From assembly GCA_963740605.1 (NCBI GenBank), contig CAVUFC010000022.1, forward strand, positions 372,001 to 436,000: 64,000 bases of DNA, in the 5' to 3' direction. The DNA comes from DASSUW01 sp963740605 (GTDB lineage Bacteria > Actinomycetota > Thermoleophilia > Solirubrobacterales > Solirubrobacteraceae). The notes beneath the pieces were generated by a model. It saw nothing but the letters and a program-made list of their open reading frames with translations. It was not told the origin of the DNA and did no database searches. Below are positions 8,027 to 16,421 of the stretch, piece after piece (position 1 is the stretch's first letter; each line of letters begins with the position of its first letter). Position numbers and translations under genes: made by a program.

Positions 8027-8754
8027 TCGGGATGGTGCTCGCCGCAGGTGCTGGATCGCGGCTCGGCGACGAGACCGCCGACCTGCCGAAGACGCTGCTG
8101 GGCGTCGACGGCGACCGGACGATCCTCGACATCGCGCTCGGGAACTTCGCCCACGTCGGGCTGACGGCCGCGGTGATCGTCACGGGCCATGCCCACGACC
8201 GCCTGGCCGAGCGCGTGCCCGCCTTGCAGCGTCGGCACGGGCTCGAGCTCGAGCTCGTCTACAACGAGAAGGCGCTCGAGTGGAACAACTGCTACTCGCT
8301 GTGGTGCGCGCGTGACGCGTTCCCGGAGGGCGTGCTGCTCGCGAACGGCGACACCGTGCATCCCGCCTCGGTCGAGGAGTCGCTGCTGGCCGCGCGCGGG
8401 CCGGAGCTGCTGATCGCGGTCGACGACGTCAAGCCGCTCGGCGCGGAGGAGATGAAGGTGCACGTGACCGCGGACGGCTACCTGGACCGCATCAACAAGG
8501 CGCTCGACCCGGCGACCGCGCAGGGCGAGTACATCGGCGTGACGCTGATCGAGCCGGCCGCCGCCGGGGCGTTGGCGGACGCGCTGGAGGCGGTCTGGCG
8601 CCGCGACACGACGCTCTACTACGAGGACGGCTTCCAGGAGCTCGCCGACCGCGGCGGGCGCGTCGGCATCGCGCCGATCGGCGCCGTCGAATGGGTCGAG
8701 GTCGACGACCACGCCGACCTCGCCCGGGCGCGGGAGGTCGCGTGCCGCTGCTGA
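8023..8754 (+). CDS. Nucleotidyltransferase (LicC / phosphocholine-cytidylyltransferase-like)
   Basis: A 243-residue soluble NTP-transferase. The nucleotide-binding loop is IGMVLAAGAGSRL with a following lysine in DLPKTLLGV. It also has a YNEKALEWNNCYSLW segment typical of LicC-type cytidylyltransferases, the metal-binding LLANGDTVHP and a C-terminal WVEVDDHADLARA. It should form CDP (or another NDP) derivatives from a small phosphorylated alcohol. The next gene makes sn-glycerol-1-phosphate, so CDP-glycerol of unusual stereochemistry is a likely product (inference); choline, inositol or ethanolamine phosphate are alternatives. The GTG start overlaps the previous stop, and the gene overlaps the next by 13 bases. 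Confidence 0.8.
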   Translation: MIGMVLAAGAGSRLGDETADLPKTLLGVDGDRTILDIALGNFAHVGLTAAVIVTGHAHDRLAERVPALQRRHGLELELVYNEKALEWNNCYSLWCARDAFPEGVLLANGDTVHPASVEESLLAARGPELLIAVDDVKPLGAEEMKVHVTADGYLDRINKALDPATAQGEYIGVTLIEPAAAGALADALEAVWRRDTTLYYEDGFQELADRGGRVGIAPIGAVEWVEVDDHADLARAREVACRC

Positions 8755-9806
8755 CCCGCACGGTCGGCACGCCGCTCACGATCGACATCGGACCGGGAGC
8801 GGTGGCGGGGCTGGCCCCGCTGCTCGCCGACCGGCGCATCTCCAGCGGCGGCCACGTCGCCGTCGTCGTCGGGCCCGGGCTCGGCGAGGAGATCGCGACG
8901 ACGTTGCGACCGTCACTCGAGAACGGCGAGATCTGGAGTGTCGCGGGCGGCTCGGTGCAGGCGGGCGCGGAACTCGCGGCCCGCCTGCGGGCCGGCTTCT
9001 ACGACGCGGTGGTCGGGATCGGCGGCGGCCGGACGATCGACGTCGCCAAGTACGCGGCGAGCCTCTCGGGGCTCCCGCTCGTCGCGGTCGCCACGAGCCT
9101 GTCGCACGACGGTATCGCCTCCCCCGTCGCGTCTCTGGAGGACGACGAGCGGGGCCGCAAATCCTCCTATGGCGTGCAGATGCCGATCGCGGTCGTGGTC
9201 GACCTCGACTACGTGCGGCGGTCGGAGCCGGCGATGCGGCGGTCGGGGATCGGCGACGCGATCAGCAACCTGTCGGCGATCGCCGACTGGCGACTGGCCG
9301 CGCGCGAGCGCGGCGAGGAGGTCGACGGCGTCGCCGTGACGTTCGCGCGCATCGCCGCGACGTCGATCGTGCACCGCGAGGACGGGATCGACGACGACGC
9401 GTTCCTGATCGCCCTCGCGGAAGCGCTGGTGCTTTCCGGGCTGGCGATGGCGACGGCGGGCTCGAGCCGGCCGTGCAGCGGCGGCGACCACGAGATCCTG
9501 CATGCGGTCGACCACCTGTTCCCCGGCACCGCCAACCACGGCGAGCTCGCGGGCGCCGGGAGCCTGTTCACATCGTTCCTGCGCGGCGACAACGGGCTCA
9601 CGCTGGGGATCAACGCCTGCCTGGCCCGCCACGGGCTCCCGCGCACGCCGCGCGACCTCGGCCTGACGACGGACCAGTGGGTGCAGGCGGTGCTCGCGGC
9701 GCCGGGCACGCGGCCGGACCGGTTCACCATCCTCGAGCACCTGGCGCTGGATGAGGCGGGCGTACGGCGCGCGGTCGCGGAGTTCCTCGATGCCTACGGT
9801 CGCTGA
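8742..9806 (+). CDS. sn-Glycerol-1-phosphate dehydrogenase (EgsA/AraM family)
   Basis: 354 residues from a GTG preceded by a good GGGAGG ribosome site. The protein has the iron/zinc alcohol-dehydrogenase-like fold of G1P dehydrogenase: GIGGGRTIDVAKYAA (NAD(P) loop, about 92-106), TSLSHDGIASP (118-128), GDAISN (Asp171), and CSGGDHEILHAVDHLFPG with ANHGE (His250 and His266), placing the Asp-His-His metal ligands where the family has them. It reduces dihydroxyacetone phosphate to sn-glycerol-1-phosphate, the archaeal lipid enantiomer; bacterial AraM does the same in Bacillus. Its place between a cytidylyltransferase and CDP-alcohol phosphotransferases implies that its product is activated and transferred. 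Confidence 0.85.
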   Translation: MPLLTRTVGTPLTIDIGPGAVAGLAPLLADRRISSGGHVAVVVGPGLGEEIATTLRPSLENGEIWSVAGGSVQAGAELAARLRAGFYDAVVGIGGGRTIDVAKYAASLSGLPLVAVATSLSHDGIASPVASLEDDERGRKSSYGVQMPIAVVVDLDYVRRSEPAMRRSGIGDAISNLSAIADWRLAARERGEEVDGVAVTFARIAATSIVHREDGIDDDAFLIALAEALVLSGLAMATAGSSRPCSGGDHEILHAVDHLFPGTANHGELAGAGSLFTSFLRGDNGLTLGINACLARHGLPRTPRDLGLTTDQWVQAVLAAPGTRPDRFTILEHLALDEAGVRRAVAEFLDAYGR

Positions 9807-10536
9807 GCTCCGCGCGGCGACCCAGCCCGCGTCGATCTTCGAGCGCAACAGCGGCGAGCACTGGGCCGGCAAGCTGTACATGCGGCGGCTGTCGCCGTAT
9901 GTGACCAGGCAGCTCCTGCGCACGCCGATCACCGCGAACGGCGTGACGTGGCTGATGATCCTGGCCGGGGTGGCGGCGGCGGGCGTGCTCGCGTTGCCCG
10001 GGCTGCTCCCTGCGGTCGGCGCCGTGCTGCTGATCCAGCTCCAGCTGCTGCTCGACTGCTGCGACGGCGAGGTCGCGCGCTGGAGGGAGCAGAAGTCGCC
10101 GGTCGGCGTGTACCTGGACCGGATCGGCCACTGGGTGACCGAGGGGTTGTTGCCGATCGCGCTCGGGGTGCGGGCCGATCACGTCGAGCTCGGGCTGATC
10201 GCGGCCGTGCTGGTGCTGTTCATCAAGGGCGAGTCGGCGTTGGTGACCGTCGCGCGGGCCGAGGCGGGCCTGCCGCCGGCCGGTGACACGCGCGCCGTCG
10301 CCGCGCCGCGGGCCTCCGGCCTACGGCGGCTCCGCCGCGCCGCCGGGTTCGCGCCGTTCTTCCGCGCGTTCGTGGCGGTCGAGGCGACGCTGCTGGCGCT
10401 CGTCGCCGCGATCGTCGACTACGCGACGGACTCGCTCGACGGCTCGGAGGTTCTCGTGGCCGCGCTGGTCGTGGTGACCGCGATCACGGCGGCCGGGCAC
10501 CTGCTCGCGATCCTCACGTCCCAGCGGCTCCGGTGA
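9790..10536 (+). CDS. CDP-alcohol phosphotransferase family protein (catalytic Asp replaced by His)
   Basis: 248 residues from ATG 9790, inside the end of the G1P dehydrogenase gene. It is an integral membrane protein with hydrophobic segments near residues 50-88 and 120-160. The CDP-alcohol motif reads D89-x2-D92-G-x2-A-R97-x8-G106-x3-D110-x3-H114 (CCDGEVARWREQKSPVGVYLDRIGH). Three of the four metal-binding aspartates are present, but the fourth, the proposed general base, is His. The protein may use His as base, act on an unusual acceptor, or have lost activity. It differs clearly from the complete motif in the paralogue at 5616-7388. Confidence 0.85.
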   Translation: MPTVAELRAATQPASIFERNSGEHWAGKLYMRRLSPYVTRQLLRTPITANGVTWLMILAGVAAAGVLALPGLLPAVGAVLLIQLQLLLDCCDGEVARWREQKSPVGVYLDRIGHWVTEGLLPIALGVRADHVELGLIAAVLVLFIKGESALVTVARAEAGLPPAGDTRAVAAPRASGLRRLRRAAGFAPFFRAFVAVEATLLALVAAIVDYATDSLDGSEVLVAALVVVTAITAAGHLLAILTSQRLR

Positions 10537-11384
10537 TCGGTTGCGTCGTCCTCACCCAGGGGCGGCGGCCGGCCGAGCTGGCTGCGGCGCTCGCCTCTCT
10601 GGCGGCGCAGACGGGCATCGAGCTCGACGTGGCGGTCGTCGGCAACGGCTGGGTGCCGTCGGGCCTCCCCGACGGCGTCGGCGCGGTCGCGCTGGCTGAG
10701 GATCGCGGCATCGCGGCCGGTCGCAACGCGGGGCCGCCGGCGGTACGCGGCGAGCTGCTGTTCTTCCTCGACGACGACGCGCGGCTTGCCTCTCCTGACG
10801 CGCTCGCGGCGGTCGCTGCACAGTTCGAGGACCCGAACCTCGGGCTGCTCCAGCTGCGCGTCGACCCGTCCGACGGCGGGCCGGCGCCGCGCGACTGGGT
10901 GCCGCGGCTGCGTGTCGGCGACCGCACGCGGTCGAGCGACGTGACGGCGGTCTGGGAGGGCGCCGTGGCGATCCGGCGCTCGGTCTTCGAAACGGTCGGT
11001 GGCTGGCCGGAGGCGCTCGGCCGCGGGCACGAGGGCGTCGACCTCGCGTGGCGGGTCATGGACGCCGGCCGCCGCGTCGCGTACGCGGGCGACATCGCGG
11101 TCCTCCACCCCGCGTACGTGACCGCCCCGCACGACCACTCGGTCTACTACGGCGCGCGCAATCGCGTCTGGCTCGCCCGCCGGCACCTCCCGCTCCCGCT
11201 GGGCGTCATCTACGTCGTCGGCTTCGCGCTGCGCACGCTGCCGGTGCTGCGCACCCGCCGCCGCGCCCAGCTCGCGCTGCGCGGATACCGCGACGGCGTG
11301 CTTCGGCCTTGTGGCGCGCGTCGCCGCCTGCGCGTGAAGACTCTGTGGCGGATGACACGCGCGGGTCGGCCTCCGCTGATCTAG
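10533..11384 (+). CDS. GT2-family glycosyltransferase
   Basis: 283 residues from a GTG start that overlaps the previous stop (GTGA). It has the GT-A fold: IGCVVLTQGRRPAELAAALAS, AVVGNGW, a DRGIAAGRNAG segment, the metal-binding FFLDDDA (D-x-D) near residue 85, GAVAIRRSVFETVGGW, and GHEGVDLAWRVMDAG as the ED-like catalytic-base region. This resembles rhamnosyl- and galactofuranosyl-type GT2 enzymes. It is the last gene of the overlapping block and probably adds a sugar to the polymer or its linker on the cytoplasmic face before export by the next two gene products. Confidence 0.85.
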   Translation: MIGCVVLTQGRRPAELAAALASLAAQTGIELDVAVVGNGWVPSGLPDGVGAVALAEDRGIAAGRNAGPPAVRGELLFFLDDDARLASPDALAAVAAQFEDPNLGLLQLRVDPSDGGPAPRDWVPRLRVGDRTRSSDVTAVWEGAVAIRRSVFETVGGWPEALGRGHEGVDLAWRVMDAGRRVAYAGDIAVLHPAYVTAPHDHSVYYGARNRVWLARRHLPLPLGVIYVVGFALRTLPVLRTRRRAQLALRGYRDGVLRPCGARRRLRVKTLWRMTRAGRPPLI

Positions 11385-11388
11385 CTAC

Positions 11389-11394
11389 TAGCCT
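11389..11394 (+). promoter_or_regulatory. Putative -10 hexamer TAGCCT upstream of the exporter
   Basis: TAGCCT ends 9 bases before GTG 11404, predicting a leaderless transcript for the exporter genes in addition to read-through from the operon upstream. No clear -35 is seen. Confidence 0.35.
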
Positions 11395-11403
11395 CTTCTG
11401 GCC

Positions 11404-12279
11404 GTGACTGCCCCTGCTCCGCCAAAACCACGCGATCGGACCGATGAGTTCTCGGCGGTCACGCACGTCTACGAGCCGCATCGCGTCGGTCTGCCGCCGC
11501 TCGGCCCGTACGTGCGCGAACTGTGGCGGCGGCGCGAGTTCCTGTTCGAGATGTCGCGCACCGATTTGCGGTCGCAGCACTTCAACACGGTGTTCGGGCA
11601 GCTGTGGCTGGTCCTCAACCCGCTGCTGCTGGCGTGCGTGTACTTCATCCTCGTAGACATCCTGCGCCGGCGCAGCGGCGGCCTGGAGTTCTTCGCGCAC
11701 CTGATGGGGTCGCTGTTCGTCTTCCACTTCGTGACCGACGCGATCCGCCAGGCGGTCAAGTCGGTCACCGGCGGCGGGCGGCTGATCCTCAACACCGCGT
11801 TCCCGCGCGTGATGCTGCCGGGTGCGTCGGTCCTCACCGCGTTCAAGCGGTTCCTGCCGACGATGATCGTCTTCCTCCCCGTGTACCTGATCGAGGGCCC
11901 GAAGCCCGGGCCGGAGCTGCTGTGGGTGATCCCGGTGTTCTGCCTGTTCGTCATCGTTGCGTGCGGCTTCTCGATGATCGTCGCCGCGGGCCAGGTCTAC
12001 TTCCGCGATCTCAAGAACTTCCTCAACTACGGGCTGCGGATCTGGCTCTACGCCTCACCGATCCTCTACCTCGCCGTCGAGGTGCCCGAGCGCTACAAGT
12101 TCCTCCTGGTCATCAACCCGATCGCGCCGCTGCTGGCCGCGTGGAGCTCGATCTTCGACCTCGGCCGCGCGCCCGACACGAGCGACCTGCTGCTCGGCCT
12201 CGGCTGGGGCGTCGCACTGTTCCTGATCGGCGGGGCCTTCTTCATCTCGCGGGAGCGTGAGTTCGCTGTCCGGCTCTGA
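11404..12279 (+). CDS. ABC transporter permease, Wzm/TagG type
   Basis: 291 residues with about six membrane spans, of the ABC-2 polysaccharide/teichoic-acid exporter type. It starts with a polar N-terminus, then LWRRREFLFEMSRTDLRSQHFNTVFGQLW, the amphipathic interfacial helix of Wzm/TagG, and ends with the GGAFFISREREFAVRL tail typical of these permeases. It would form the channel through which a lipid-linked glycopolymer crosses the membrane. It is paired with the following ATPase, whose GTG start lies within this gene's 3' end. With the upstream operon it forms a make-and-export unit. Confidence 0.9.
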   Translation: MTAPAPPKPRDRTDEFSAVTHVYEPHRVGLPPLGPYVRELWRRREFLFEMSRTDLRSQHFNTVFGQLWLVLNPLLLACVYFILVDILRRRSGGLEFFAHLMGSLFVFHFVTDAIRQAVKSVTGGGRLILNTAFPRVMLPGASVLTAFKRFLPTMIVFLPVYLIEGPKPGPELLWVIPVFCLFVIVACGFSMIVAAGQVYFRDLKNFLNYGLRIWLYASPILYLAVEVPERYKFLLVINPIAPLLAAWSSIFDLGRAPDTSDLLLGLGWGVALFLIGGAFFISREREFAVRL

Positions 12280-13054
12280 TCGCATGCGGATCCGGGTCAA
12301 GGACGTGTCAGTCACCTACCGCACGTCGCTCGAGCGCGCGCCGACGTTCCGCAGCACGATGCTGCGGCTCGGGCGCCGCGAACGCGTGGTGCGCGAGATC
12401 CGGGCCCTCAAGAACGTCTCGTTCGAGGTCCCGCACGGCAAGGTCATGGGCGTGGTCGGCGCCAACGGCGCCGGCAAGTCGACACTGATGCGGACCGTCG
12501 CCGGCATCCTGCCGCCGAACTCCGGCCGCGTCGAGGTCAACGGCCGCGTCAGCACGCTGCTCTCGCTCGGCGTCGGCTTCAACCGCAAGCTCACCGGGCG
12601 CCAGAACGTGGTCCTGGGCGGCCTCGCCGCCGGCCTCACGCGCGCCGAGCTCGCCGAGCGCTACGACGAGATCGTCGACTTCGCCGAGCTCGAGGACTTC
12701 ATGGACATGCCGATGCGGACCTACTCGTCCGGCATGTACGGCCGCCTCGCCTTCGCGGTCGCCGTGACGATGCACCCCGACATACTCATCATCGACGAGG
12801 CGCTCTCGGTCGGCGACGCGCGTTTCCGCAAGAAGTCATTCCAGCGGATGCGCGAGCTGTGCGGCGAGGACCGGACGATCCTGCTCGTCTCCCACGCGCT
12901 CGCGAGCATCGAGAAGCTCTGCGACGAGTGCATCTGGATGGACAAAGGCCGGCTGCGCATGTGGGACGAGCCGAGCGCCGTCGTCGAGGCCTACACGGAC
13001 TTCCTCGGGGTCCGCGACGAAGAGCCCGACCCCGTGACCATGGAAGACATCTGA
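12257..13054 (+). CDS. ABC transporter ATP-binding protein, Wzt/TagH type
   Basis: 265 residues from GTG 12257, or 256 from ATG 12284; neither start has a strong ribosome site. Complete ATPase motifs: Walker A GANGAGKST, signature YSSGMYGRLAFAVA, Walker B DILIIDEALSVGD and the H-loop LLVSHAL. The segment FRSTMLRLGRRERVVREIRALKNVSFEV is typical of O-antigen and teichoic-acid exporters. There is no C-terminal carbohydrate-binding domain as in Wzt of E. coli O8/O9, so export is probably not controlled by terminal-sugar recognition here. It pairs with the permease at 11404-12279. Confidence 0.9.
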   Translation: MSSLSGSDRMRIRVKDVSVTYRTSLERAPTFRSTMLRLGRRERVVREIRALKNVSFEVPHGKVMGVVGANGAGKSTLMRTVAGILPPNSGRVEVNGRVSTLLSLGVGFNRKLTGRQNVVLGGLAAGLTRAELAERYDEIVDFAELEDFMDMPMRTYSSGMYGRLAFAVAVTMHPDILIIDEALSVGDARFRKKSFQRMRELCGEDRTILLVSHALASIEKLCDECIWMDKGRLRMWDEPSAVVEAYTDFLGVRDEEPDPVTMEDI

Positions 13055-13080
13055 TCCTCAGGCGGTCTCGCGCCGCCGGC

Positions 13081-13216
13081 GAACTGCGGCTGGGTAGGGC
13101 GACGAGGTTTGGGCCGCGTTTCGGTTGAGTGTGAAGTTCCTCAGCCTGAGCGTGAACAACTTCACACTCGATGCTCCAGGCGGTCGAACCCGCCTCCCTC
13201 AATGCCGCAGTTAACG
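13081..13216. repeat. Palindromic repeat, copy 1 of 4
   Basis: Imperfect long inverted repeat between the convergent ABC ATPase and GT-C genes. The left end begins GAACTGCGGCTGGGTAGGGC; the right end, read on the minus strand, begins TTAACTGCGGCATTGAGGGA. The core is a perfect 12-bp stem, GAGTGTGAAGTT (13127-13138) and AACTTCACACTC (13158-13169). It shares ends or core with copies at 35.2, 44.2 and 60.9 kb. It may also end transcription from both sides. Confidence 0.75.
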
Positions 13217-13220
13217 CGCC

Positions 13221-14711
13221 CTAGGCAGCGCAGGCCGGCGCGGCGAACACGCGCCAGGAGGCGTTGCGGTAGATCTGCGTGTAGCCCGCGGGCGGTTTCA
13301 CGATCGGGAACGTCTTGAGCGAGTAGACGCGGTGGGTCGCGCGGTTGCGGCGCGGCAGCAGCATCATCTGGCCGGCCTTTGACGCCCCGCCCTCGACCGT
13401 ACGGACCGAGCCGGGCGCACCGCCGAGCCAGTAGCGGATGAACGGGATCGGGCGATGGTCGGCGGCGGAGAGCGGGGCGCAGCGCGCGAACGCGGCGCGC
13501 ACAGCCGGAGCCTCGCCGACGCGCTGGAGATCGGCGTACATCACGCCGTCCTGCGTCACCCGCCGGCCGACGCTCTCGAGCTTGGTGGCGTGCCAGGGCA
13601 CGTAGACGATCGACAGGAGGACGGCGAAGACGCCGACGGCCATCCAGCGGTTGCGGGCGCGGCCCGGCGGGAGCGAGAGCCAGCCGGCGACGGCGAGCCC
13701 GTAGAAGAGCGTCAGCAGCACGGCCGGGGTCTCGATGTAGCGGCGGATCAGCGGCAGCCCGAACAGCGGGCCGATCGCGAACACCGCGGTCATCGCCACT
13801 ACGACGGCGGCGGGCAGCACCGCGCGCCGGCGCGCGTGAAACCAGGCGAAGGCGAGCCCCAGGGGCACGCCGATGACCATCGGCTCGCGCAGCGCGTAGC
13901 CGAAGTACTTGGCCGTCCAGAACGGGACGTCCTGGGGATCGCGACGACGGTCCGCGGCCTCGGCCAGCGCGGCGGTGCCGTGCAGGGAGTGCAGCGGGTC
14001 GCCCGCGATGAGCCAGTCGGTGCCGGCCCAGATCAGCGGCGCGGCGAGCACCAGCGCGAGCGTGCGCAGCCGGTCCCGCGTCGACGAGCCGGGCCACAGG
14101 TAGAGCCAGTAGAGGCCCGCCAGCACCCACGCCTCCGGGCGCAGCAGCCCGGCGAGCGTCAGCAAGAGCAGGACGCCGACACCCCGTCGCGGGCGCCGAG
14201 CCTCCAACAAGACCGCGCTGATCACGAGCACCGCGAACGGCAGGTCCTGGTAGCCGATCAGCGCGTCGCGCTCGATCGCCGGCCGCGTCAGAACCACGAG
14301 CGCGGCGACGAGGCCGACCCATGGCGAGAACAGCTCGGCGCCGAGCCGGTACGTCAGGTACACCAACGCGCCGAACGACAGCAGCGTGATCCACAGCATC
14401 GCCATCGGCGCGCCGTTGCCGAACGGCAGCGCGACGGAGCTGATGGCGGTCGCCAACGGGTGCGGGGTCGGCGCGAAATCGGCCGTGTACTCGGGCGTGA
14501 AGCCGTGCCAGACATCGCGCGCCCAGAGGATCGCCCACTGCGCGTCGTAGTTGACGAACGACGGCCCGTAGACCACGAACATCGCGACGGCGATGCCGAC
14601 GATCGTGACGATCGGTGCGACCACCGCGGGAACCCGGCGGCGACGCTCCTCGAGGATCGTCGGAATCGTGAGCGCCGACCGTCGTGGCCGGGGTGGCGAG
14701 ACGATGGCCAT
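13221..14711 (-). CDS. Polytopic membrane protein, probable GT-C glycosyltransferase
   Basis: About 496 residues from ATG 14711 (GTG 14717 is possible). The N-terminus has a hydrophobic span (VVAPIVTIVGIAVAMFVVYG), then an outward loop with NYDAQWAILWARDVWHG; an Asp in the first loop is the hallmark of GT-C enzymes that use polyprenyl-phosphate sugars. Nine or more further spans follow, with RPEAWVLAGLYWLYLW in the middle and a soluble C-terminal part of about 120 residues. A role as mannosyl- or arabinosyl-type transferase working outside the membrane is plausible from the context, but no acceptor or sugar can be read. It is divergent from the O-antigen-ligase-like gene. Confidence 0.6.
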   Translation of the reverse strand: MAIVSPPRPRRSALTIPTILEERRRRVPAVVAPIVTIVGIAVAMFVVYGPSFVNYDAQWAILWARDVWHGFTPEYTADFAPTPHPLATAISSVALPFGNGAPMAMLWITLLSFGALVYLTYRLGAELFSPWVGLVAALVVLTRPAIERDALIGYQDLPFAVLVISAVLLEARRPRRGVGVLLLLTLAGLLRPEAWVLAGLYWLYLWPGSSTRDRLRTLALVLAAPLIWAGTDWLIAGDPLHSLHGTAALAEAADRRRDPQDVPFWTAKYFGYALREPMVIGVPLGLAFAWFHARRRAVLPAAVVVAMTAVFAIGPLFGLPLIRRYIETPAVLLTLFYGLAVAGWLSLPPGRARNRWMAVGVFAVLLSIVYVPWHATKLESVGRRVTQDGVMYADLQRVGEAPAVRAAFARCAPLSAADHRPIPFIRYWLGGAPGSVRTVEGGASKAGQMMLLPRRNRATHRVYSLKTFPIVKPPAGYTQIYRNASWRVFAAPACAA

Positions 14712-14837
14712 GCGCACCGCCACGATAGCGGTAGCTCCGGCCTTATTCGTGGCGCTGGTCACGATTGAGAAACGCAGACTCCGGAGGTTCGTGGCGCTCG
14801 GCGCCGCCAGCGCCGACGCTAGGGTTGGCGCGGCCCC

Positions 14838-16421
14838 TTGCCCGCGCCGCCACTTACGTTCGCCCTCGCCGCGCCCGTCCAAGACGTGGTGCTGCTTGCC
14901 GCTGCGGGCATGACCGCGCTCGCGCTCGTCACCCGCGACCGGCGGGCACGCGCGTTCGGGCTGCTCGGCGCGCCGGTGCTCGCCGTGCTGGCGATCGGCA
15001 CGCTGGCGACCCGCGTGCGCGTCCCGTCGGTCGGCCCGGCGATGGTCGGCGCCGCCGTCGTCGCCGGGATCGCGGTGCTCGTGCTCACGTGGATCGTGAT
15101 CAAGCGCCCGACGTTGCTGGCGCTGTTCGCCGTCGCGGCATTGCCGTTCCGCGTGCCGGTGTCGATCGGCGGCACGGCGGCCAACCTGCTGCTGCCGCTG
15201 TACGCGGTGATCGGGGCCGGGATCCTCGCGTACGCGTGGAACTGGTTGCGCAGCGACGAGGACACGACCGACGCCGAACGCGAGCCGCTGCTGCGCTGGC
15301 TGCAGATCGCGTTCGCCGCCGTGCTCGGCCTGTACGCGCTGCAGGCCCTGTACTCGATCGACCGCGAGCAGGCGCTGAAGAACTTCTGCCTGTTCTACGT
15401 GCCGTTCGCGCTGCTGTTCGTCCTGCTGATCGACGCCAACTGGAGCCGGCGACTGCTGCGCCTGTCGTTCATCGTCACCGTGGTGCTGGCGCTCGCGTTC
15501 GCGGCGATCGGATGCATCGAGTTCGCGACGGGCCACCTGCTGATCACCAATGAGAAGGTCGTCACGGCGAACGACCTCCTCCCGTACTTCCGGGTCAACT
15601 CGCTGTTCTTCGACCCGAACATCTTCGGCCGCTACCTCGCGCTGACGATGATCCTGCTCGCCGCTGTGCTGCTGTGGACGCGCCGCCGCCGCGAGGCCGC
15701 GTTGATCGGCGCCGCGCTCGCGCTGCTGTGGGCCGGGCTCGTGTTCTCGCTCTCGCAGTCGAGCTTCGCCGCGCTGCTGCTCGGCCTTGCGGTGCTGGCC
15801 GCGCTGCGCTGGAAGCCGTGGCCGGTGCTCGCGCTGATCGTGGCCGTGGCCGTCATCGGGATCGCCGTCGTCGCGATCGCTCCGGGGGCGCTGAACATCG
15901 AGACCGGCAAGCAGAACTGGTGGAATCGGGCGACGAGCGGCCGCGCCGACCTCGTCAAAGGCGGCCTGCGGATGGTGCGCGACCGGCCGCTGTACGGGTT
16001 CGGCTCCGGCTCGTACTCGGACGAGTACCGCCTGCGCGAGCACGTGAGCTCGGAGAAGGTCGTCGCCGCCTCGCACACGATCCCGCTCACCGTCACCGCC
16101 GAGCAGGGCATCGTGGGCCTGGTCGCCTACCTCGCGCTGCTCGGCGTCTCGGTGGCGCTGCTCTTCACTGGCCTGCGCGCGCGGCTGAAAGCGAGCGAGT
16201 GGCCGGGCACCGCCGCGGTCGCGCAGGCGGGCATCGCCGCCGCCTATGCGGCGCTGCTCCTCCACACGATCGTCTACGCCGCCTACCTGGAGGACCCGCT
16301 GACGTGGGCGCTGCTCGCGATCGCGGCCGGCCTGCGCAGGGGGCCTGTCCCCCCGACCGCCACGGTGGAGTCTGGCGCCGAGGCCGAAGGGGGACTGTCC
16401 CCGCTCGGTGCCCATGGCTGA
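14838..16421 (+). CDS. O-antigen ligase / polymerase-like membrane protein (Wzy_C)
   Basis: 527 residues with about twelve hydrophobic segments. It has the O-antigen ligase/polymerase features: a large loop after DPNIFGRYLALTMILL, FSLSQSSFAALLLGL, then RADLVKGGLRMVRDRPLYGFG with a conserved Arg and Gly, and ASHTIPLTVTAEQGIVGL carrying the His/Glu of the periplasmic loop. Such proteins join a lipid-linked glycan to an acceptor, or polymerise repeat units, on the outer face of the membrane. The TTG 14838 start is the longest; later GTG codons near 14885 are alternatives. The next gene overlaps its 3' end by 14 bases. Confidence 0.8.
   Translation: MPAPPLTFALAAPVQDVVLLAAAGMTALALVTRDRRARAFGLLGAPVLAVLAIGTLATRVRVPSVGPAMVGAAVVAGIAVLVLTWIVIKRPTLLALFAVAALPFRVPVSIGGTAANLLLPLYAVIGAGILAYAWNWLRSDEDTTDAEREPLLRWLQIAFAAVLGLYALQALYSIDREQALKNFCLFYVPFALLFVLLIDANWSRRLLRLSFIVTVVLALAFAAIGCIEFATGHLLITNEKVVTANDLLPYFRVNSLFFDPNIFGRYLALTMILLAAVLLWTRRRREAALIGAALALLWAGLVFSLSQSSFAALLLGLAVLAALRWKPWPVLALIVAVAVIGIAVVAIAPGALNIETGKQNWWNRATSGRADLVKGGLRMVRDRPLYGFGSGSYSDEYRLREHVSSEKVVAASHTIPLTVTAEQGIVGLVAYLALLGVSVALLFTGLRARLKASEWPGTAAVAQAGIAAAYAALLLHTIVYAAYLEDPLTWALLAIAAGLRRGPVPPTATVESGAEAEGGLSPLGAHG

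Noticed and set aside
8023..8754. A phosphocholine-decoration pathway
   Set aside because: The nucleotidyltransferase resembles LicC, but no choline kinase, choline uptake or LicD-type gene is present, while a G1P dehydrogenase is adjacent.
13455..14768. Long plus-strand open frame over the GT-C gene
   Set aside because: Its translation is low-complexity (runs of Arg, Glu, Gln, His) and mirrors the minus-strand membrane protein; it is a high-GC shadow frame.
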